DNA of 64,000 bases from Saxidomus purpurata (GCA_022818135.1 JAFMSR010000016.1:2432237-2496236), one strand, 5' to 3'; shown: positions 12,133-23,975, numbered from the stretch's first letter. The notes: generated by a model not told the origin, from the sequence alone. Numbers and translations: made by a program.

Positions 12133-12592
12133 AGTGGTTCATACAGATGTTCCAAGAAAAAATTCAAGTACTTTTCAAGGACTTTTCAAGGATATTTTTC
12201 AAATTTTCAAGGACTTAAATGATGCGCAAAATCCGACTTCATGTCCGAATACATAGTCAAATGTCACCTTAAATCATATTTGGAACACGATGTAATAATG
12301 TATCTTGGTTATTCAAATTAATATCAAGCAAAATACATGTTGATAATCTCAATATTTACTTGTTATTCAAATCTGGATTTTTTTTCATCAAGAACAACTG
12401 TACTGACTCATTGGAACGTTTATTTGTCAGATTTTGTTTATAAATGCTTTTCTTCTCGTTGATGACTCTTCAAAGCACTTTCGCCCATAATGCGCTATGT
12501 CTATAAGTTTATCCACCACAACGAAAGTGCACTTGTGTTCCCCTTAAGATCCTTTCTCCATGCTTTATAACTATAATTCGTGAGCCATGCCG
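12133..12592 (+). mobile_element. Truncated copy of the 38241-39068 transposon
   Basis: It starts GTGGTTCATACAGATGTTCC, continues with repeats of CAAGTACTTTTCAAGGACTT and follows the 38.2-kb element for about 450 bp (shared phrases such as CCCATAATGCGCTATGTCTA). It stops abruptly where a family C unit begins at 12593, so the right end is missing. Confidence 0.7.
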
Positions 12593-13108
12593 ATGTCAAT
12601 TTTGACCCGGGGCTCATAATTTGAACAATCTTGGTAGAGGTTCACTAGACAATGCTACATGCCAAATATCTTAGCTCTAGGCCTTGTGGTTTCAGACAAG
12701 AAGATTTTTAAAGTTTTTCCTATATATGCCTATTGAAAAAACTTAGGGCCCACCTGTGCGGGGTCAATTTTGACCTGGGGGTCATAATTTGAACAATCTT
12801 GATAGAGGTCCACTAGAAAATGCTGCATGCCAAATATCTAAGCTCTAGGCCTTGTGGTTTCAGAGGAGAAAAAGTTTAAGGTTTTCCTATTCTTTGCCCT
12901 AGCCAACAGAGTTCTGCATGGAATGGAATTCTTTGAACAATTTTGGTAGAGCTTCATGCAAGGAACATTCCTGCATAGTTTTATCAACATTGGCTTAGAG
13001 GTTTCAGAGGAGATGTCATTTGAATCAATTTGTTGACGGACGACGGACGACAGACGACGGACGACGGACAATCATTGATCAGAAAAGCTCATCCTGGCAT
13101 AGCCAGGT
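12593..13108 (+). repeat. Family C element, 3' portion
   Basis: Two internal 165-bp units, the terminal block with TTCTGCATGGAATGGAATTC, a GACGGACGACGG run and the 3' hairpin CCTGGC-ATA-GCCAGG followed by TGAAAAA. Confidence 0.7.
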
Positions 13109-13174
13109 GAAAAATAATCATGATTACTGCCTATTTTTGACTGTAATCGATTAAATTATGATTAAAGTAATCAG

Positions 13175-14194
13175 AACAAGAGCTGTTTGTAAAACACGTA
13201 TGCCCCCCTTGATGCAAAAGTTGTACTATGAAAGGAACAGTTTTTAAAGTAAAAGTCAGTGTGAAATTTGTAAAAATTGTAGAATAAAAAAATAATAATA
13301 ATAATAATAAAACATTCAAAAAAAAAGAAGTGACCTTGACCTCCAAAAAAATTGTTTTTTGCTAAAAAACAATTAAAAACTAAAAAAGGAAATTGAAAAA
13401 GAAGAATGTGACCTTAAACTTGACCTTTAAAAAAAAAAAATTGCTGAAAACAATTTAAAACTAAAAAAAATATTTTTAGTAGTGACCTTGACATAAACAA
13501 ATTTTTTTTTTGTGTAAAACAATTTTATAATAAAAAAAAAAATAATTAAAAATCTATTTTTAGTAACAGTGACCTTGAAGTTTGACCTACTGACCTCAAA
13601 ATCAATAGAGGTCATTTGCGGGTCATGACAAACCTCAAATCAAGTTTGAAGATGCTAGGTCCAAACATTTTCAAGTTATCGGATTACTCTCTGGGTCACT
13701 GTGACCTTGACCTTTGACATACTGACCTAAAAAACAATAGGTGTCCTCTGCTGGTCATGACCAAGCTCCACAATAAGTTTCAGGATCCTAGGCCCAAACG
13801 TTCTTGAGTTATCATCCGAAAACCAGTTGGTAGATGGATGGACGGACGGACGGACGGACGGACGGATGGACGGACGGACGGACGGACGGACGGACACCCA
13901 TCCGAAGGTGTTATTAGGTGGTATTTCCATTGTTCTCGAACAATAGAGTGACCACTTAAGTAACGAAAGAATGACCACTTAAGGGACAAAAGACGGAATA
14001 AAGACTATAGATTTCTATTGTCTTAGGCCACACCTCCTACCACCCAAGGTACCCATCGTGAGTGTGGACGGACGGACGGACGGACGGACGGACGGACACC
14101 CATGCGAAGGTGTTATTAAGTGACGGACGGACCGACAGACAGACTGACATCTGCAAATCAATATACCCCTCTCCTTAGAAGGGGACATAAAAAG
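13175..14194 (+). repeat. Family D tandem-unit element
   Basis: It begins AACAAGAGCTGTTTGTAAAA then ATGCCCCCC, has internal TGACCTTGACC units, two long GGAC microsatellites (about 13838-13893 and 14066-14098) and ends ATACCCCTCTCCTTAGAAGG with GGACATAAAAA. A 160-bp module at 13896-14058 interrupts the GGAC tract. Confidence 0.7.
13896..14058. mobile_element. Second copy of the GGAC-inserted module
   Basis: Nearly identical to 1692-1855, with the same two GACCACTTAAG words and flanking GGAC repeats. A third fragment (GGTGTTATTAAGTGACGG) lies just downstream at about 14105. Confidence 0.55.
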
Positions 14195-14496
14195 GCATGA
14201 TCAATGATTAAACATGATTACTTGGTAATATATCAATGGATTATTAATCATTATGATTACTTTTGATGATAACCCCATGTCTGCCACTCACTATATTGTA
14301 TTTTGTCATAGAAACACTTAGAGACAGTTGATTTGACTTTATGTTTTCTTTTTTATGCATGTTAACATATTGATACATAAAAGTTACACCTTGTGAAATT
14401 ATCTAGATGTAAAAAACATATTCAAAATGAAAATTTCTCTGTAATTTTCCCTTTTTTATTTGGTCAAGTATTAGAAAGAATTCAAGCCCTACTTAC

Positions 14497-14805
14497 ACTG
14501 AACATTGAGGTTTACTGAGGTAGTTCTCTCAGGTGGACTAACCAAAGCTGTATGTGTAACCACACACTGTAAACTACGTCCATTGTCAGCAGCTGTTACA
14601 GCTTTCCTGAATATTGATACAACCCTGTATGTCTCTGTAGAATTAATATATGTTGGAGTCGTCACTGCACCTGTTGATGTTGACCCTTGGTAAGACCAGG
14701 TGATATTGGCAGCAGGTCTACTACCTGTCGTTGTACATCTGACCTCCACATTACCTCCGGAGGATACATCTCTCACCTGAGTAACTGAGGGTTGACTCGG
14801 TTTTA
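14497..14805 (-). CDS. Immunoglobulin-domain exon (third Ig domain seen)
   Basis: This 309-bp exon of 103 codons encodes one Ig domain. Cys23 (VEVRCTTTG), Trp36 (NITW) and Cys80 (SLQCVVTH) form the usual core. A short Pro/Ser lead-in (KPSQPSVTQV) resembles inter-domain linkers. The acceptor is TTACTTCAG and the donor GTAAGT, both phase 1. Length, phase and composition closely match the 10363-10671 exon, so the two may derive from an old domain duplication (inference). The domain is most like C2/I-set Ig domains of adhesion receptors, but no ortholog can be named from sequence alone. Confidence 0.87.
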
Positions 14806-16018
14806 CTGAAGTAAAATATTACTTTTACATTATTTTAGAGGCAGTAAAAAGAAACTGCTAACTTCATTCATATAAAATACATGTACATAAATAAAAAAAA
14901 TGCCGCTGTTAAAACTAATGCCCTTTTTGGATCGATTGAATTTTCAATCGGTCAAATGTTAACAGAGTATAACAAGGGGTCAAAGCAAAACTAGTCTAAG
15001 TGTATATGAAAATAGAAGCAGATAGGATAGTTTCGTGTACCCCTCGATAAGCTTCCTTACGGCCAAACGCTTTACATATAATCAAGTAGTTCCACATATT
15101 CAGTTGTTTCGAATTAAACTGTCTTCTGTTTTAAAAATTATATTGTAACGTATCTAAATAATATCAAAACATTTCAGAATAGCATAATAATAAATTGTTG
15201 TTTTTTCTTCTAATTTGTAACTAAAAGTCAACGAGGTATCTGTTCTGTATAAAACTATTTTCCTACGCGGTTTTGATTACAACAGTTCTCTAGTTTGACC
15301 AGAGACACTAGAAGACAACTAGTCATGCCAAATAATGTTTATCCAATATTGTGTCCGTGATCATAAACTATTGGAACATCTAGCCCAACAAATTGTTCAA
15401 GCAAGGCCTTTTGGTATGTACGACGGCCGCCCTTCGCACAAAACCCAGTTATAATTCCAAACAATGCGGAACGTTTTCTTTCTATGTGTATATACTGCCG
15501 ATCAGAATCCCGTCGCCAACTTCAACGGCTTCAAATATTTATTTAAACTCAATATATCTTGAAAAAAATTACATACCTGTAAAGCTCATTCCAAATATAA
15601 TCTATATATTAAGTGAAAATTGATCAGAAACTTGTATGTTTTTTATTCATAACACTTATAATCTCTACACATGTCAACGCGTTTTTGTTTACATCGCTAA
15701 AACTCTACCTCACAGTAGTTTATCGGTATATTATATTTTTAAACCTCACCCGCTTGAAATGTGTACTGCGGAAAATCCTTTGTTTACGCAGCCAACGGAA
15801 TAGGTAAATACATATGCAAGTCGTTAATGATGTAATTTTGATAGGTATATAATCTTTATTTCCTCCAACGGAAGAGTACACATGTATGCATATTTATTAA
15901 ATAGTACAATATCTGTAAGGTCGTGAAAAGTACAATAAAGTAAATGGGGCTTTTTCATTTTGTATCTTGCGAAAGGCTGACAGTATATAATTGTGCTCCA
16001 GGGCTTTTGGCTGCGACC
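14806..16018. other. Intron, no feature recognised
   Basis: AT-rich sequence. Short open frames at about 15393-15807 lack codon bias, splice context or recognisable domains. Confidence 0.5.
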
Positions 16019-16029
16019 CACCCGGCTAC

Positions 16030-16362
16030 AGATTGTCCATGGATTCCATGGATTTCAGCATGGTCAGTCGTCCATGGAGTATTGGAACGCTTGTCCATGG
16101 ACAAAAAAAATGTCCATGGATGACTGTCCATGCTGTCGAGGGATATTGACCATGGCCAATGTCGATGCTGTCCATGGCCAGTGTCCATGCTATCCATGGT
16201 CAATGTCCATGCTATCCATGGCCAGTGTCCATGGACAATGCCCATGCTTCTAAGGCAAGAGTCAATGTTGAGTATCATCTGTGGCCAGTGTCCATGCTAT
16301 CCATGGCCAATGTCCATGCTGTCCATGGTCAGCGTCCATTCCATCCATGGTCAGGATCCAGA
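16030..16362. repeat. CCATGG-rich subterminal array, left
   Basis: Many copies of TGTCCATGG, GTCCATGCT and TCCATGGCCA in direct and inverted order. Because CCATGG is palindromic, four overlapping open frames appear on both strands here; they are repeat translations. Confidence 0.8.
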
Positions 16363-17037
16363 CAGTGAAATTACCTTCTTGACTGGATTTTCAAATAAGT
16401 AAATTAGTGTCACCTATATTTATAGCTGGTTGGTGTTTTTAATTTCTTTTTTCAGCAAGAAATACTGTTCTGGTTCTGAGAAGTATTGATTCTTTTACAT
16501 CAATTTTTATTTTTAACAGTGACAGGTGATCCCTAAATGTATCATTTCCATATATATACAATGTATATAGCATTGCTACTCATATTCCGTGTTAGAAAAT
16601 TAATTAAACTAAGACTGTAATAAATTTATCAACTTTTTAAAAAGATAAACGGACATTAATTATTATACAATCAACAATAACATAAATCTTTTTCCTATTT
16701 TCTCGGCGTCCTTTTTGCCCTTGATGGTGTGAGTACATTTCTCAGTTTCTGTCATACCAATTTACGAGTGTTATCCGTCCCTTGATTTGCCCCTTAATGC
16801 CACTCTTTTTCAATGGTGTAGTATTTAGGGAATATCCCACCAAAATGCCACCAAAAATGTAAAAAAAAACATGGAAATAGTTGGAAACTAGTGCCTTTGA
16901 GTGGAAATGGGTGGCAACTGCTCATTTTCTATACCTGAAATAAGGATCGAGCATTAAAAGTAAATTTAAGTATACTGTATATATTTATGTCCTTTAATTT
17001 GTCCATTTAATTCTTAACAAAAAAAGACAGAAACACA

Positions 17038-17167
17038 TTAATTCAGAATGGTTGGTAATCTTTGCATATGAATGTTGGTCGTTTTAGCTGGTGTTGAATA
17101 TGTAACGCTCTCAAAATCTCTATCATGTCTTTCCTCTAAGTTGTTGACTAGTTCTCCACACAATCTG
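17038..17167 (-). CDS. Candidate terminal exon inside the CACTA-like element
   Basis: On the minus strand a pyrimidine-rich acceptor (TTTTTGCTTTAG) is followed by 42 open codons ending in TAA. The peptide includes LCGELVNNLEERHDRDFES and the C-terminus LPTILN. The entry phase is 2. No domain is recognised. It may be the last exon of a transposon gene or a captured host gene, together with 19527-19632 and 19777-19815; at least one linking exon is missing because the phases do not join directly. Could be chance. Confidence 0.3.
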
Positions 17168-17592
17168 CTAAAGCAAAAATAGATTTATGTTGTTATAGTA
17201 CACATATGATAATATAAACATTAAGCATGAGAGTCTTTCCTACATTTTTTAAATGCTCTTTGAAGCTGTACAGGAATAATTGAGTGTCCAATCTTTTTTT
17301 ACCTTGACCTGAGCGGCATGAAACAAGTACTATGTGCAGCATTTCAATAAAGGGTACAATTTATCCTCATAATTCAAGTTAGATCAGCAGTTTAAGAGAT
17401 GCAGACATCAAACAACTTTTTGCACTTATTATGGGATGGGGACATATAATTTATCATGACACATGATCAACTGCTATTATTATTAAAAGTAAACCTTAAA
17501 CTAAGAAACTTTCTTCTGAAGCTAATTCAAATTTATATGTTTAAACATGTACATTTATTGTATAAACTTACCCTTGGTAATCTTGCAAGGAT

Positions 17593-17640
17593 ATAACAAG
17601 ACGAATTTTGATGCAAGGCATCAAAGACGCCGCGCATGTT
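17593..17640 (+). repeat. Element end with TTGATGC hairpin
   Basis: AACAAGAC is followed by the hairpin TTGATGC-AAG-GCATCAA (17608-17624) and AAGACGCCG. A similar end in opposite orientation lies at 22275-22312 with hairpin TTGATGC-TTT-GCATCAA. They look like 5' ends of another family with the same plan as A-G. Confidence 0.45.
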
Positions 17641-17747
17641 TTTGAAGCATGGCTGGGAGATGGGCACTGGGGCAGGTTTCTATATAAAATGTGCGCGGTA
17701 AACATCAGCGAACCCTTTTTTACTACATAAAATGATCATTACCTCTG

Positions 17748-17975
17748 TCACGGACCTATATACACATTATGTTAATTATGTTATATGTTTTATTCATCCT
17801 TGTTATGATATATGCAAATAAAAAGATTTTAAATGATTTTCTAGTTTCTGTTTTTTATTTTCATTCACTCATGGGAATTTTCGTAACTGGAAATGCAGAT
17901 AAGTTGTTTAACTGTCAAAGAACTTGAACAAAAAATAACGCTAAAATTTATACACATGTGTATATAGGTCTGTGA
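17748..17975. mobile_element. 228-bp MITE with 20-bp terminal repeats
   Basis: The left end TCACGGACCTATATACACAT and the right-end complement TCACAGACCTATATACACAT differ at one of 20 positions. No clear target duplication. A solo end is at 44584-44606. It is nested in the CACTA-like element. Confidence 0.65.
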
Positions 17976-19526
17976 TTACTTTTTAATACCGTCAAAGGGA
18001 GGTAATCGTTACAACATAAAGTACACACTAAGTTACATCGAACTAAATCGCTTAAAATCTAACGTATCATTCTAAAATTCCACATATTCAACAAATACAT
18101 TAATTTTTATCATTTAGAATAAAAAGTGTATTTAACATAAAAACTATTGAATTAAGACTTGTTTCCGGTAATCTCATTTGTTTTTGGTTGTTTCCGGTAA
18201 AAAGTTGTTTTCGGAAATCAGTAATACCGGTCCGTGCCTCTGTGTATTTAGCTGTCCAGTATACTGCCCTTTTTGTTTATAAAACTGATTTATAATTAGT
18301 AATTAGCATAATACTAAACCCTTATGTAACTTCCATATTGTTTGTCTATTGTGATAATTAAATACCTCTTTTCTCACAACATTATTTTCGGATGCTAATT
18401 TTACACTGGCTATTTTTAGATACCAACTGATACACAAAACTATTTATAACCATGGCTCCTCCCACAATTTCACTGACTACAGGTCGGTTAATAGGAAGCA
18501 GAGGCAAAAACCTGTGCACATATAATTTACACCGGGTCTAAATATTGTGGAAAAGAACTATCTGTAAAACAGATATACCTGCCCCTCCCTCCCTGTAGCT
18601 AGTAATGTGGATTTTTCTTTCTTTCTATTCCCGAAGCATATATACATTCCAGCAATATGGCGGAAAGAGACGAAATCCACATGATTAATTATGCTGTGAC
18701 GTATACATTTTACAGAACTTCCATTGGCTGATTATTGTCTTTGTTTACAAATGATGGAATGGAATTCCGTTAGGGCCCTACGTATTGCATAGTTGGGTTA
18801 ACGGTTTTTCTTTACAGGTTTCAATATTATAGTCTAATATGTAGTAATTAAAATGGGTTTTCATTGATTTTTCACGTAGGCGCCATGTATTCTATTATCT
18901 GAGTGTCTTAAGATAGCAAAACATCTTCCGAATCTTTTTTTCTGAGCTTTGATGAATCGGATCGTAAGGTCCGTAAACAAAGCTATAAAAAACCCGTGGT
19001 CTACGAGTTTGTGGAAAAGTTATTAAATACTCATTAAATGTGTCCAAAGTTTTGTAATACGGGAAGGAGACATGTGTATTTTGTATTGTATTGTTTTTTT
19101 AATGACTTAATACAATTCAATGATTCATAAAAGTCATTTTTCATACATAGAACATAGTTTAGATTTACAATAATAATGTTGGCTGCTCCCTATTCGATTA
19201 TGCAACCCCATGGTACAAATTTGAAACCTATTCAATACTGACGCCGCCGTTCAACGGCGGCGTCAATAATGCTCTGTCATATTTGTTTCCTCTATTCTGA
19301 AATTCAAGCGCAAAGTACATGTTACATGAAAACAGTTCTTACAGTTATATATGACTGAGTTTGATTAATTGTATTTATTTCAGAATACTTCAGGTACTCC
19401 TAATTGAATACTATTCCATTTGTATTCTAAAGTAACATAATATTACATCAGGTACATTTGCACATCTCCATTTTAAATAGTTGTTATCCAGTTTATACTT
19501 GTTTGTAATACTGCATTTCTGATTAC
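17976..19526. other. Interior of the CACTA-like element, no gene recognised
   Basis: AT-rich and unique within the window. It contains the GC-rich palindrome at 19240-19264. No exon with both good splice sites and a sustained frame was found. Confidence 0.45.
19240..19264. repeat. Perfect GC-rich palindrome
   Basis: GACGCCGCCGTT, one base, AACGGCGGCGTC: a 12-bp perfect stem in AT-rich surroundings. A similar CCGCC/GGCGG hairpin is at 21737-21757. Confidence 0.8.
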
Positions 19527-19632
19527 CTGTATCCAGGTGAACAACATTACTATTGTGTCACTCTCTTGTATATTTAGAACATTGCAGTTTAAATCATTTT
19601 GAAAATCATCAATTTCAGTGATCTTCTCATAA
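19527..19632 (-). CDS. Candidate internal exon inside the CACTA-like element
   Basis: A 106-bp minus-strand exon with acceptor TTCCTTTAG and donor CAG/GTAATC. One base completes a Ser codon with the exon 19777-19815, then 35 open codons follow: starts YEKITEIDDF, has an Asn/Asp-rich middle and ends TIVMLFTWIQ. It exits in phase 0. Function unknown. Splice sites and an open frame across two exons give modest support; no homology is claimed. Confidence 0.35.
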
Positions 19633-19776
19633 CTAAAGGAACAATAATAACAAAGTATAGCAGCAACTAAAATCAACAAATGTTACTATAATTTACAGGA
19701 ACCATCTACAGAGTATTCCTGCTATTTATAATCAAGTGATTTTATAAAACTAAAATTTCTTTCTGTCTAAACTTAC

Positions 19777-19815
19777 CTGTGCATAATGTTGTTTCCTCCT
19801 TTCCTTAATTTGATG
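19777..19815 (-). CDS. Candidate small exon inside the CACTA-like element
   Basis: A 39-bp minus-strand exon with acceptor TTGTTTAG and donor CACAG/GTAAGT. It is entered in phase 2 and encodes IKLRKGGNNIMH plus two bases that join in frame to the next exon 19632-19527. Very short, so it could be fortuitous. Confidence 0.3.
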
Positions 19816-20762
19816 CTAAACAACCCAATGTTTTATCAAAGTCCATAAACTATCAACATTATCATAAGAATGCACATGATACTGTTTTGTTCTTCAAAAA
19901 AATGAAGCTAAATATCATCCTCTAGAAGTAAACACATAAAGATGTCTGCTTTGAATCCACCAATCAGAGAGCTGGTTCCAGTGGCAGTTTGTAAACTTGA
20001 TGAACCCAGAGATTAACTTGACCTCTTGTTATCAGTGAATGGTTCCCAAGGCAATACATGTCTAGGCAAACTGGACACAGGTGTTTCTCATATACAATAA
20101 TACATGTATCTTACTAGTAGTTTGAAGACGGTTCTTAGATAATACTGAACATAATTCCAGTTTTGTTGTAAAATGCACAAAATGTATGAAAAGACAGTAG
20201 CAAACGCTAATATATAAAAAAAAATACCTTTAAAAACCAAATGTTTTAGCATCAAGAAAAATAATTTTAGCATAGATTGGTGAAATAGTATCATTCCAAT
20301 ATATTCAGCACCAAAGGTTGTGGGAAATACTCTTAAAATTGCTTATAATTTATGTTCCTTTGAACATAATGGTACCTTCTCATTCTGAAAAGTCTATAAT
20401 AATTTTAGAATTATTGCACAATACTATTTATTGAAATACTGTTAATGATTATTAAAGCTGATAAACTGTGACAGTTACCAGTACTGCTTTTAAATCTAAA
20501 TTTAAATACTGTTTTTAAATTTCTGAGTAGTAATGCTTTTTTCACCAATTTTTTATTTAAGTAATTTAAATACCATACTGAAAATGGTTAATTTGAATTC
20601 TGCATCTTGTTTCAATAATTTTGAATCCCAATATGACTGTATTAAATTATTGAATAAGATAACTGTGATTTTTAGTACTTTTTTCCATGTTTTTGTACTT
20701 AGAAAATTTTCTGACATTTCGATGAAAAATATCACAAAATTTTCTAAGTATGAACAGAGTTG

Positions 20763-20998
20763 AGCATGGACAATGTCCATGCTGTAAGTCAGACACCCTG
20801 GACAATGTCCATGCTGCAAATCAGATTCCCTGGACAATGTCCATGCTATCCCTCCTATCATCCATGGACCATCCGTGGACAGATGTCCATGGACTTTACT
20901 GCTCCATGGTTTTCCATGATTTAGCCATGGATATCCATGGATATCCATCCTCTAGCCATGGACAAAAAGAAATGTCCATGGACAATCTGTAGCCGGGC
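20763..20998. repeat. CCATGG-rich subterminal array, right
   Basis: Repeats of CATGGACAATGTCCATGCT, GGATATCCATGGATATCCA and similar, in both orientations. It mirrors the array at 16030-16362. Overlapping open frames here are repeat translations. Confidence 0.8.
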
Positions 20999-21004
20999 GT
21001 GACC

Positions 21005-22652
21005 CTTCTGTAAAGACAGACATCTATGTAATATCAGTTTGAAAAATCAGTTGGTCTTGCAGTCGAATATTGAGGCTATCGGAACATCGTAATACGTAAT
21101 GGAACCACTAGGTACTCTTAAATTTTGAATTACAAAACTCGGAATTCAACATAAAAAACGATTTTTGTTGTAACTTGCCAACGCTTTTATCATCAAAAGT
21201 GGTCAGCCTGACTAGTTGTCATTTAGTGTCTTTAAAGATATGCCGAAACACTAGTCTAAAATACCCCTTTATGCGTTTAGGTATAAAACTGACACTTATC
21301 AGCAAATTGCCAAAATAACTTTACAGAGGCAGTTGTAGATGTCTTTTTGGAATATGACAAAATATTTTTATGCTTTAAACAAGTTTTAATTGTTGTATTT
21401 TATGTAAATGCGTAGTTCGAAAATGGTACGAAAATGTCCGTATTTTGCCAAATTCGGTTTGTACCTGGGTATGAATAATTGTAAGAAATCACATAGATCA
21501 ACATGTCTTAAATACGATTTTTAAATGTAGACAGAAATGTTTTAATCTAAAGGGAAAATCAATTTCATTTCTCTGGATCATGCTGTCATTTACAAAGAAC
21601 AGATATTAACTCAATATAAATACAAATAGGATTTATTGTATTGTAACTAAAACTTCAAACTCTACCATGATTCTTTTGCTACACTAAATTTTGGCGGGTA
21701 CATTCATACATACATAAATTATATAGTATCATTAGCGCCGCCGCCATCAGCGGCGGCCTATTATGGAATAGTTTTTTCCGGAAGTGCATGCTAGGAGCGA
21801 TTATTAGAATGCGAAGAAAAATGGTTTTAACTGTATGCTAAAATAATACGAAATAGACATTAAAATATTGATTATACACATTTCCTTCATTAAAACGTAA
21901 TTGTTTAATTGTAATGTTCCTTTTCATATCTTTTAGAAAAAATACGAAAATGTAAAACAACTTCTCCCTTATCGGTTTTGCAAAATTATAATATCAGCTT
22001 ATTTTTTACCACGTGCTTTAAAGTCAATCTCTGTGGTGTAGTGGGTAAGCTGATGACCGCCTAATTTTACAAGTGGAGTTCAAATCCCAGTCAAACCCAA
22101 TTTTTTTTAAATAATTTTTCTTCCGTTTCTTTTTTCAGCTTTAAAACCACCATGATTTTAAATGTTTCTGCAAATATTCATAAAACTTTTCATTCAAATC
22201 AAACTAATAATGATTGCTTATCAAAAAGCTAATTTTAGCTATTTAATGCCACACATGTACAAAACTATTTTCGGTGCCCTTTGATGCTTTGCATCAATGG
22301 TATTCTTGTTATTATATATGAATGCAAAATGTAAGCACATGGGTTCCTATCTCAAAAGTAAAGTTTACACAAATGGTAAAAGGTCAAAATTTGTGGACAC
22401 TTGTGTCTCCAGTTTATAACTTTACTCGTGCAATGGTTGTCCTGATGTTTACACATGTATGTGTACAGTCTGTGTTGTCCTGATATTTACACATGTATGT
22501 GTGCAGACTGTGTTGTTCAGAGACAATCGATCCTCCAGCACTTTCAGTCCTTTGATCATAACATATAGCTGTATTATTTTCTTCTTATTATTAGTATTAC
22601 GTTTGTGCAAATATTGCAATGCTGGTAACTACAATGATGTTAAGATACTCAC
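21005..22652. other. Intron; GC hairpin and tRNA-like sequence only
   Basis: AT-rich. Contains the hairpin GCCGCCGC-CATCA-GCGGCGGC at 21737-21757, a tRNA-like sequence at 22026-22107 and a TTGATGC hairpin end at 22275-22312. Confidence 0.5.
22026..22107 (+). repeat. tRNA-like sequence
   Basis: TGGTGTAGTGGGTAAGC resembles an A box and GAGTTCAAATCCC a B box at tRNA-like spacing, followed by an A/T-rich tail. Acceptor-stem pairing is poor, so a tRNA-derived SINE or pseudogene is more likely than a functional tRNA. Confidence 0.45.
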
Positions 22653-23000
22653 ATGTAAGAAAAAGTATAACACTTGTAGTTTTAGATCCCCTATGAGCAC
22701 TATCAGCCTGTGGATAATATGATCTGCATATAAATGATTTCCTGTCATCAGACACTGTAGGTGTAAATGTATGCTCTAGTGTTACAGTGTATGTGTCGTC
22801 ATTCTGTAACGTTCCTGTGCTGATAGAAGCCAACTGGTTAGAACTTGATACACTATCCTTGTACCACTTGACTGTTGGTGTAGGATATCCACCAGTAGAT
22901 GTACACTGTATTGTAAGAGATTGTCCTTCATTCCCATACACAACCACTCGGCTGGCATTCAGATTTACCGTGTTAGATATTACAGGTGTTCGAGGAGAAA
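22653..23000 (-). CDS. Immunoglobulin-domain exon (second Ig domain seen)
   Basis: A 348-bp exon of 116 codons encoding one Ig domain with Cys32 (LTIQCTSTGG), Trp45 (TVKWYKD) and Cys91 (SFICRSYYP). The WYKD motif and the T.T..H.FTP..SDD pattern before the second Cys are typical of I/C2-set domains in adhesion receptors. The acceptor is TTTTCTTTCAG and the donor GTGAGT; both boundaries are phase 1. It is longer than the two downstream Ig exons by 13 residues, mainly an N-terminal linker (SPRTPVISNTVNLNAS). It is preceded in the transcript by the split domain exons at 28 and 31 kb. Confidence 0.88.
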
Positions 23001-23975
23001 CTGAAAGAAAACTGTCATTTTTTAAATCTCTCAATAAACACTCAGACTTTCACCAGTGAGTACAGGACGTGTGTTGATCCAAAATACATAATAAATCTAA
23101 ATTTAAAAACAAACTGCTATTTTTTTCTGAAATTTGTCAAAGGCTCATAAATACCACATTAAAAGTGAAGAAAAATTTCATTTAAGAAACAAATTAACAC
23201 ATTTATTATTCATTATTTTGAGTTCCTTTCTTTGCTCTATAAAATTTCAGATTTTAACAAACATTTATTGAATAATCAAAAGTATTTGTAATACAGACAA
23301 AAGGTGATCATTTCCTAAGCTACTGAGAATTTAGTAAGATTTGGGCGTTTTATAACAGCCCACACACTAGGACAAATGAACATCTGAAACCATCATTTAA
23401 TATTGAATTCTAATTTATTTTATAATTTTATACAAGTTTCAAAAATGTGTTGACAATTTTATGCATCAATTATTTTTTACATATAAACAATTTAAACCTA
23501 ACCTTTCGAGATTATTGTCAGTCTTTACTTGACTATGTTAAGTGGAAGAAAATGCTGAGAGAGTATGTTAAACTGCAGGAAGCTTTTACTTCAACTTTAA
23601 TACAATAGGTAGTACCTTCATGTCAACATAGTGCATAGGATAAATTCTTGCACATTCAGCTTATTATAAATAATGAAACTGCAACTGAGAGATATTAGTT
23701 TCAAATCATCAGAATGGTGTACATTAATGTTTCATAAAGACAGGATCTGCAGATATACCTAAATCTTGTGGGCTTTATTGGTCTGCGTTTGTAAGATATA
23801 CTTAAATCTCATGGAACTACATGTAATATATTATGAATTGCGTATGAATGACTGTAGACTGTATTTATTATTGATAATAATCACATTCCTAATATTGTGC
23901 TGTGAAATTCAACATTTATTGTTACACAGACAATGCCTACCTTTCATGCAAAAAGATGAAATTCCTTTGAAAGCA
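23001..23975. other. Intron, no feature recognised
   Basis: AT-rich, unique within the window; short open frames only. Confidence 0.5.

Larger units (their letters stand above)
13114..14280. repeat. TAATCATGATTA-type element, interrupted
   Basis: The flanks (13114-13174 and 14195-14280) are dense in AATCATGATTACT and match, in reverse orientation, a continuous copy at 28911-29075. The family D element 13175-14194 is inserted between them. Confidence 0.55.
16019..21001. mobile_element. CACTA-like DNA transposon, about 5 kb
   Basis: The two ends are inverted copies: CAC, then CCGGCTACAGATTGTCCATG (left from 16022; right as complement, ending 21001), apart from a 2-bp difference just after CAC. 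Candidate ACC duplications flank it (16016-16018, 21002-21004). Both subterminal regions are packed with TGTCCATGG and its complement, like the transposase-binding arrays of En/Spm-type elements. CAC ends, 3-bp duplication and subterminal arrays together suggest the CACTA (EnSpm) superfamily. No clear transposase is seen. The element is in an intron of the Ig gene. Confidence 0.6.

Noticed and set aside
13830..14100. CRISPR-like array of short repeats
   Set aside because: It is a GGAC tetranucleotide microsatellite without spacers in a eukaryotic repeat.
15955..16402. Several overlapping open frames on both strands
   Set aside because: They translate the TGTCCATGG array (HGQCPCYPW-type peptides) and appear in several frames because the repeat is palindromic.
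20553..20992. 131-codon minus and 80-codon plus frames
   Set aside because: They run into the right CCATGG array; the remainder is AT-rich and featureless.
17593..22312. One 4.7-kb transposon bounded by the TTGATGC hairpins
   Set aside because: It would overlap the CACTA-like element without nesting, which insertion cannot produce; two separate elements in opposite orientation are simpler.
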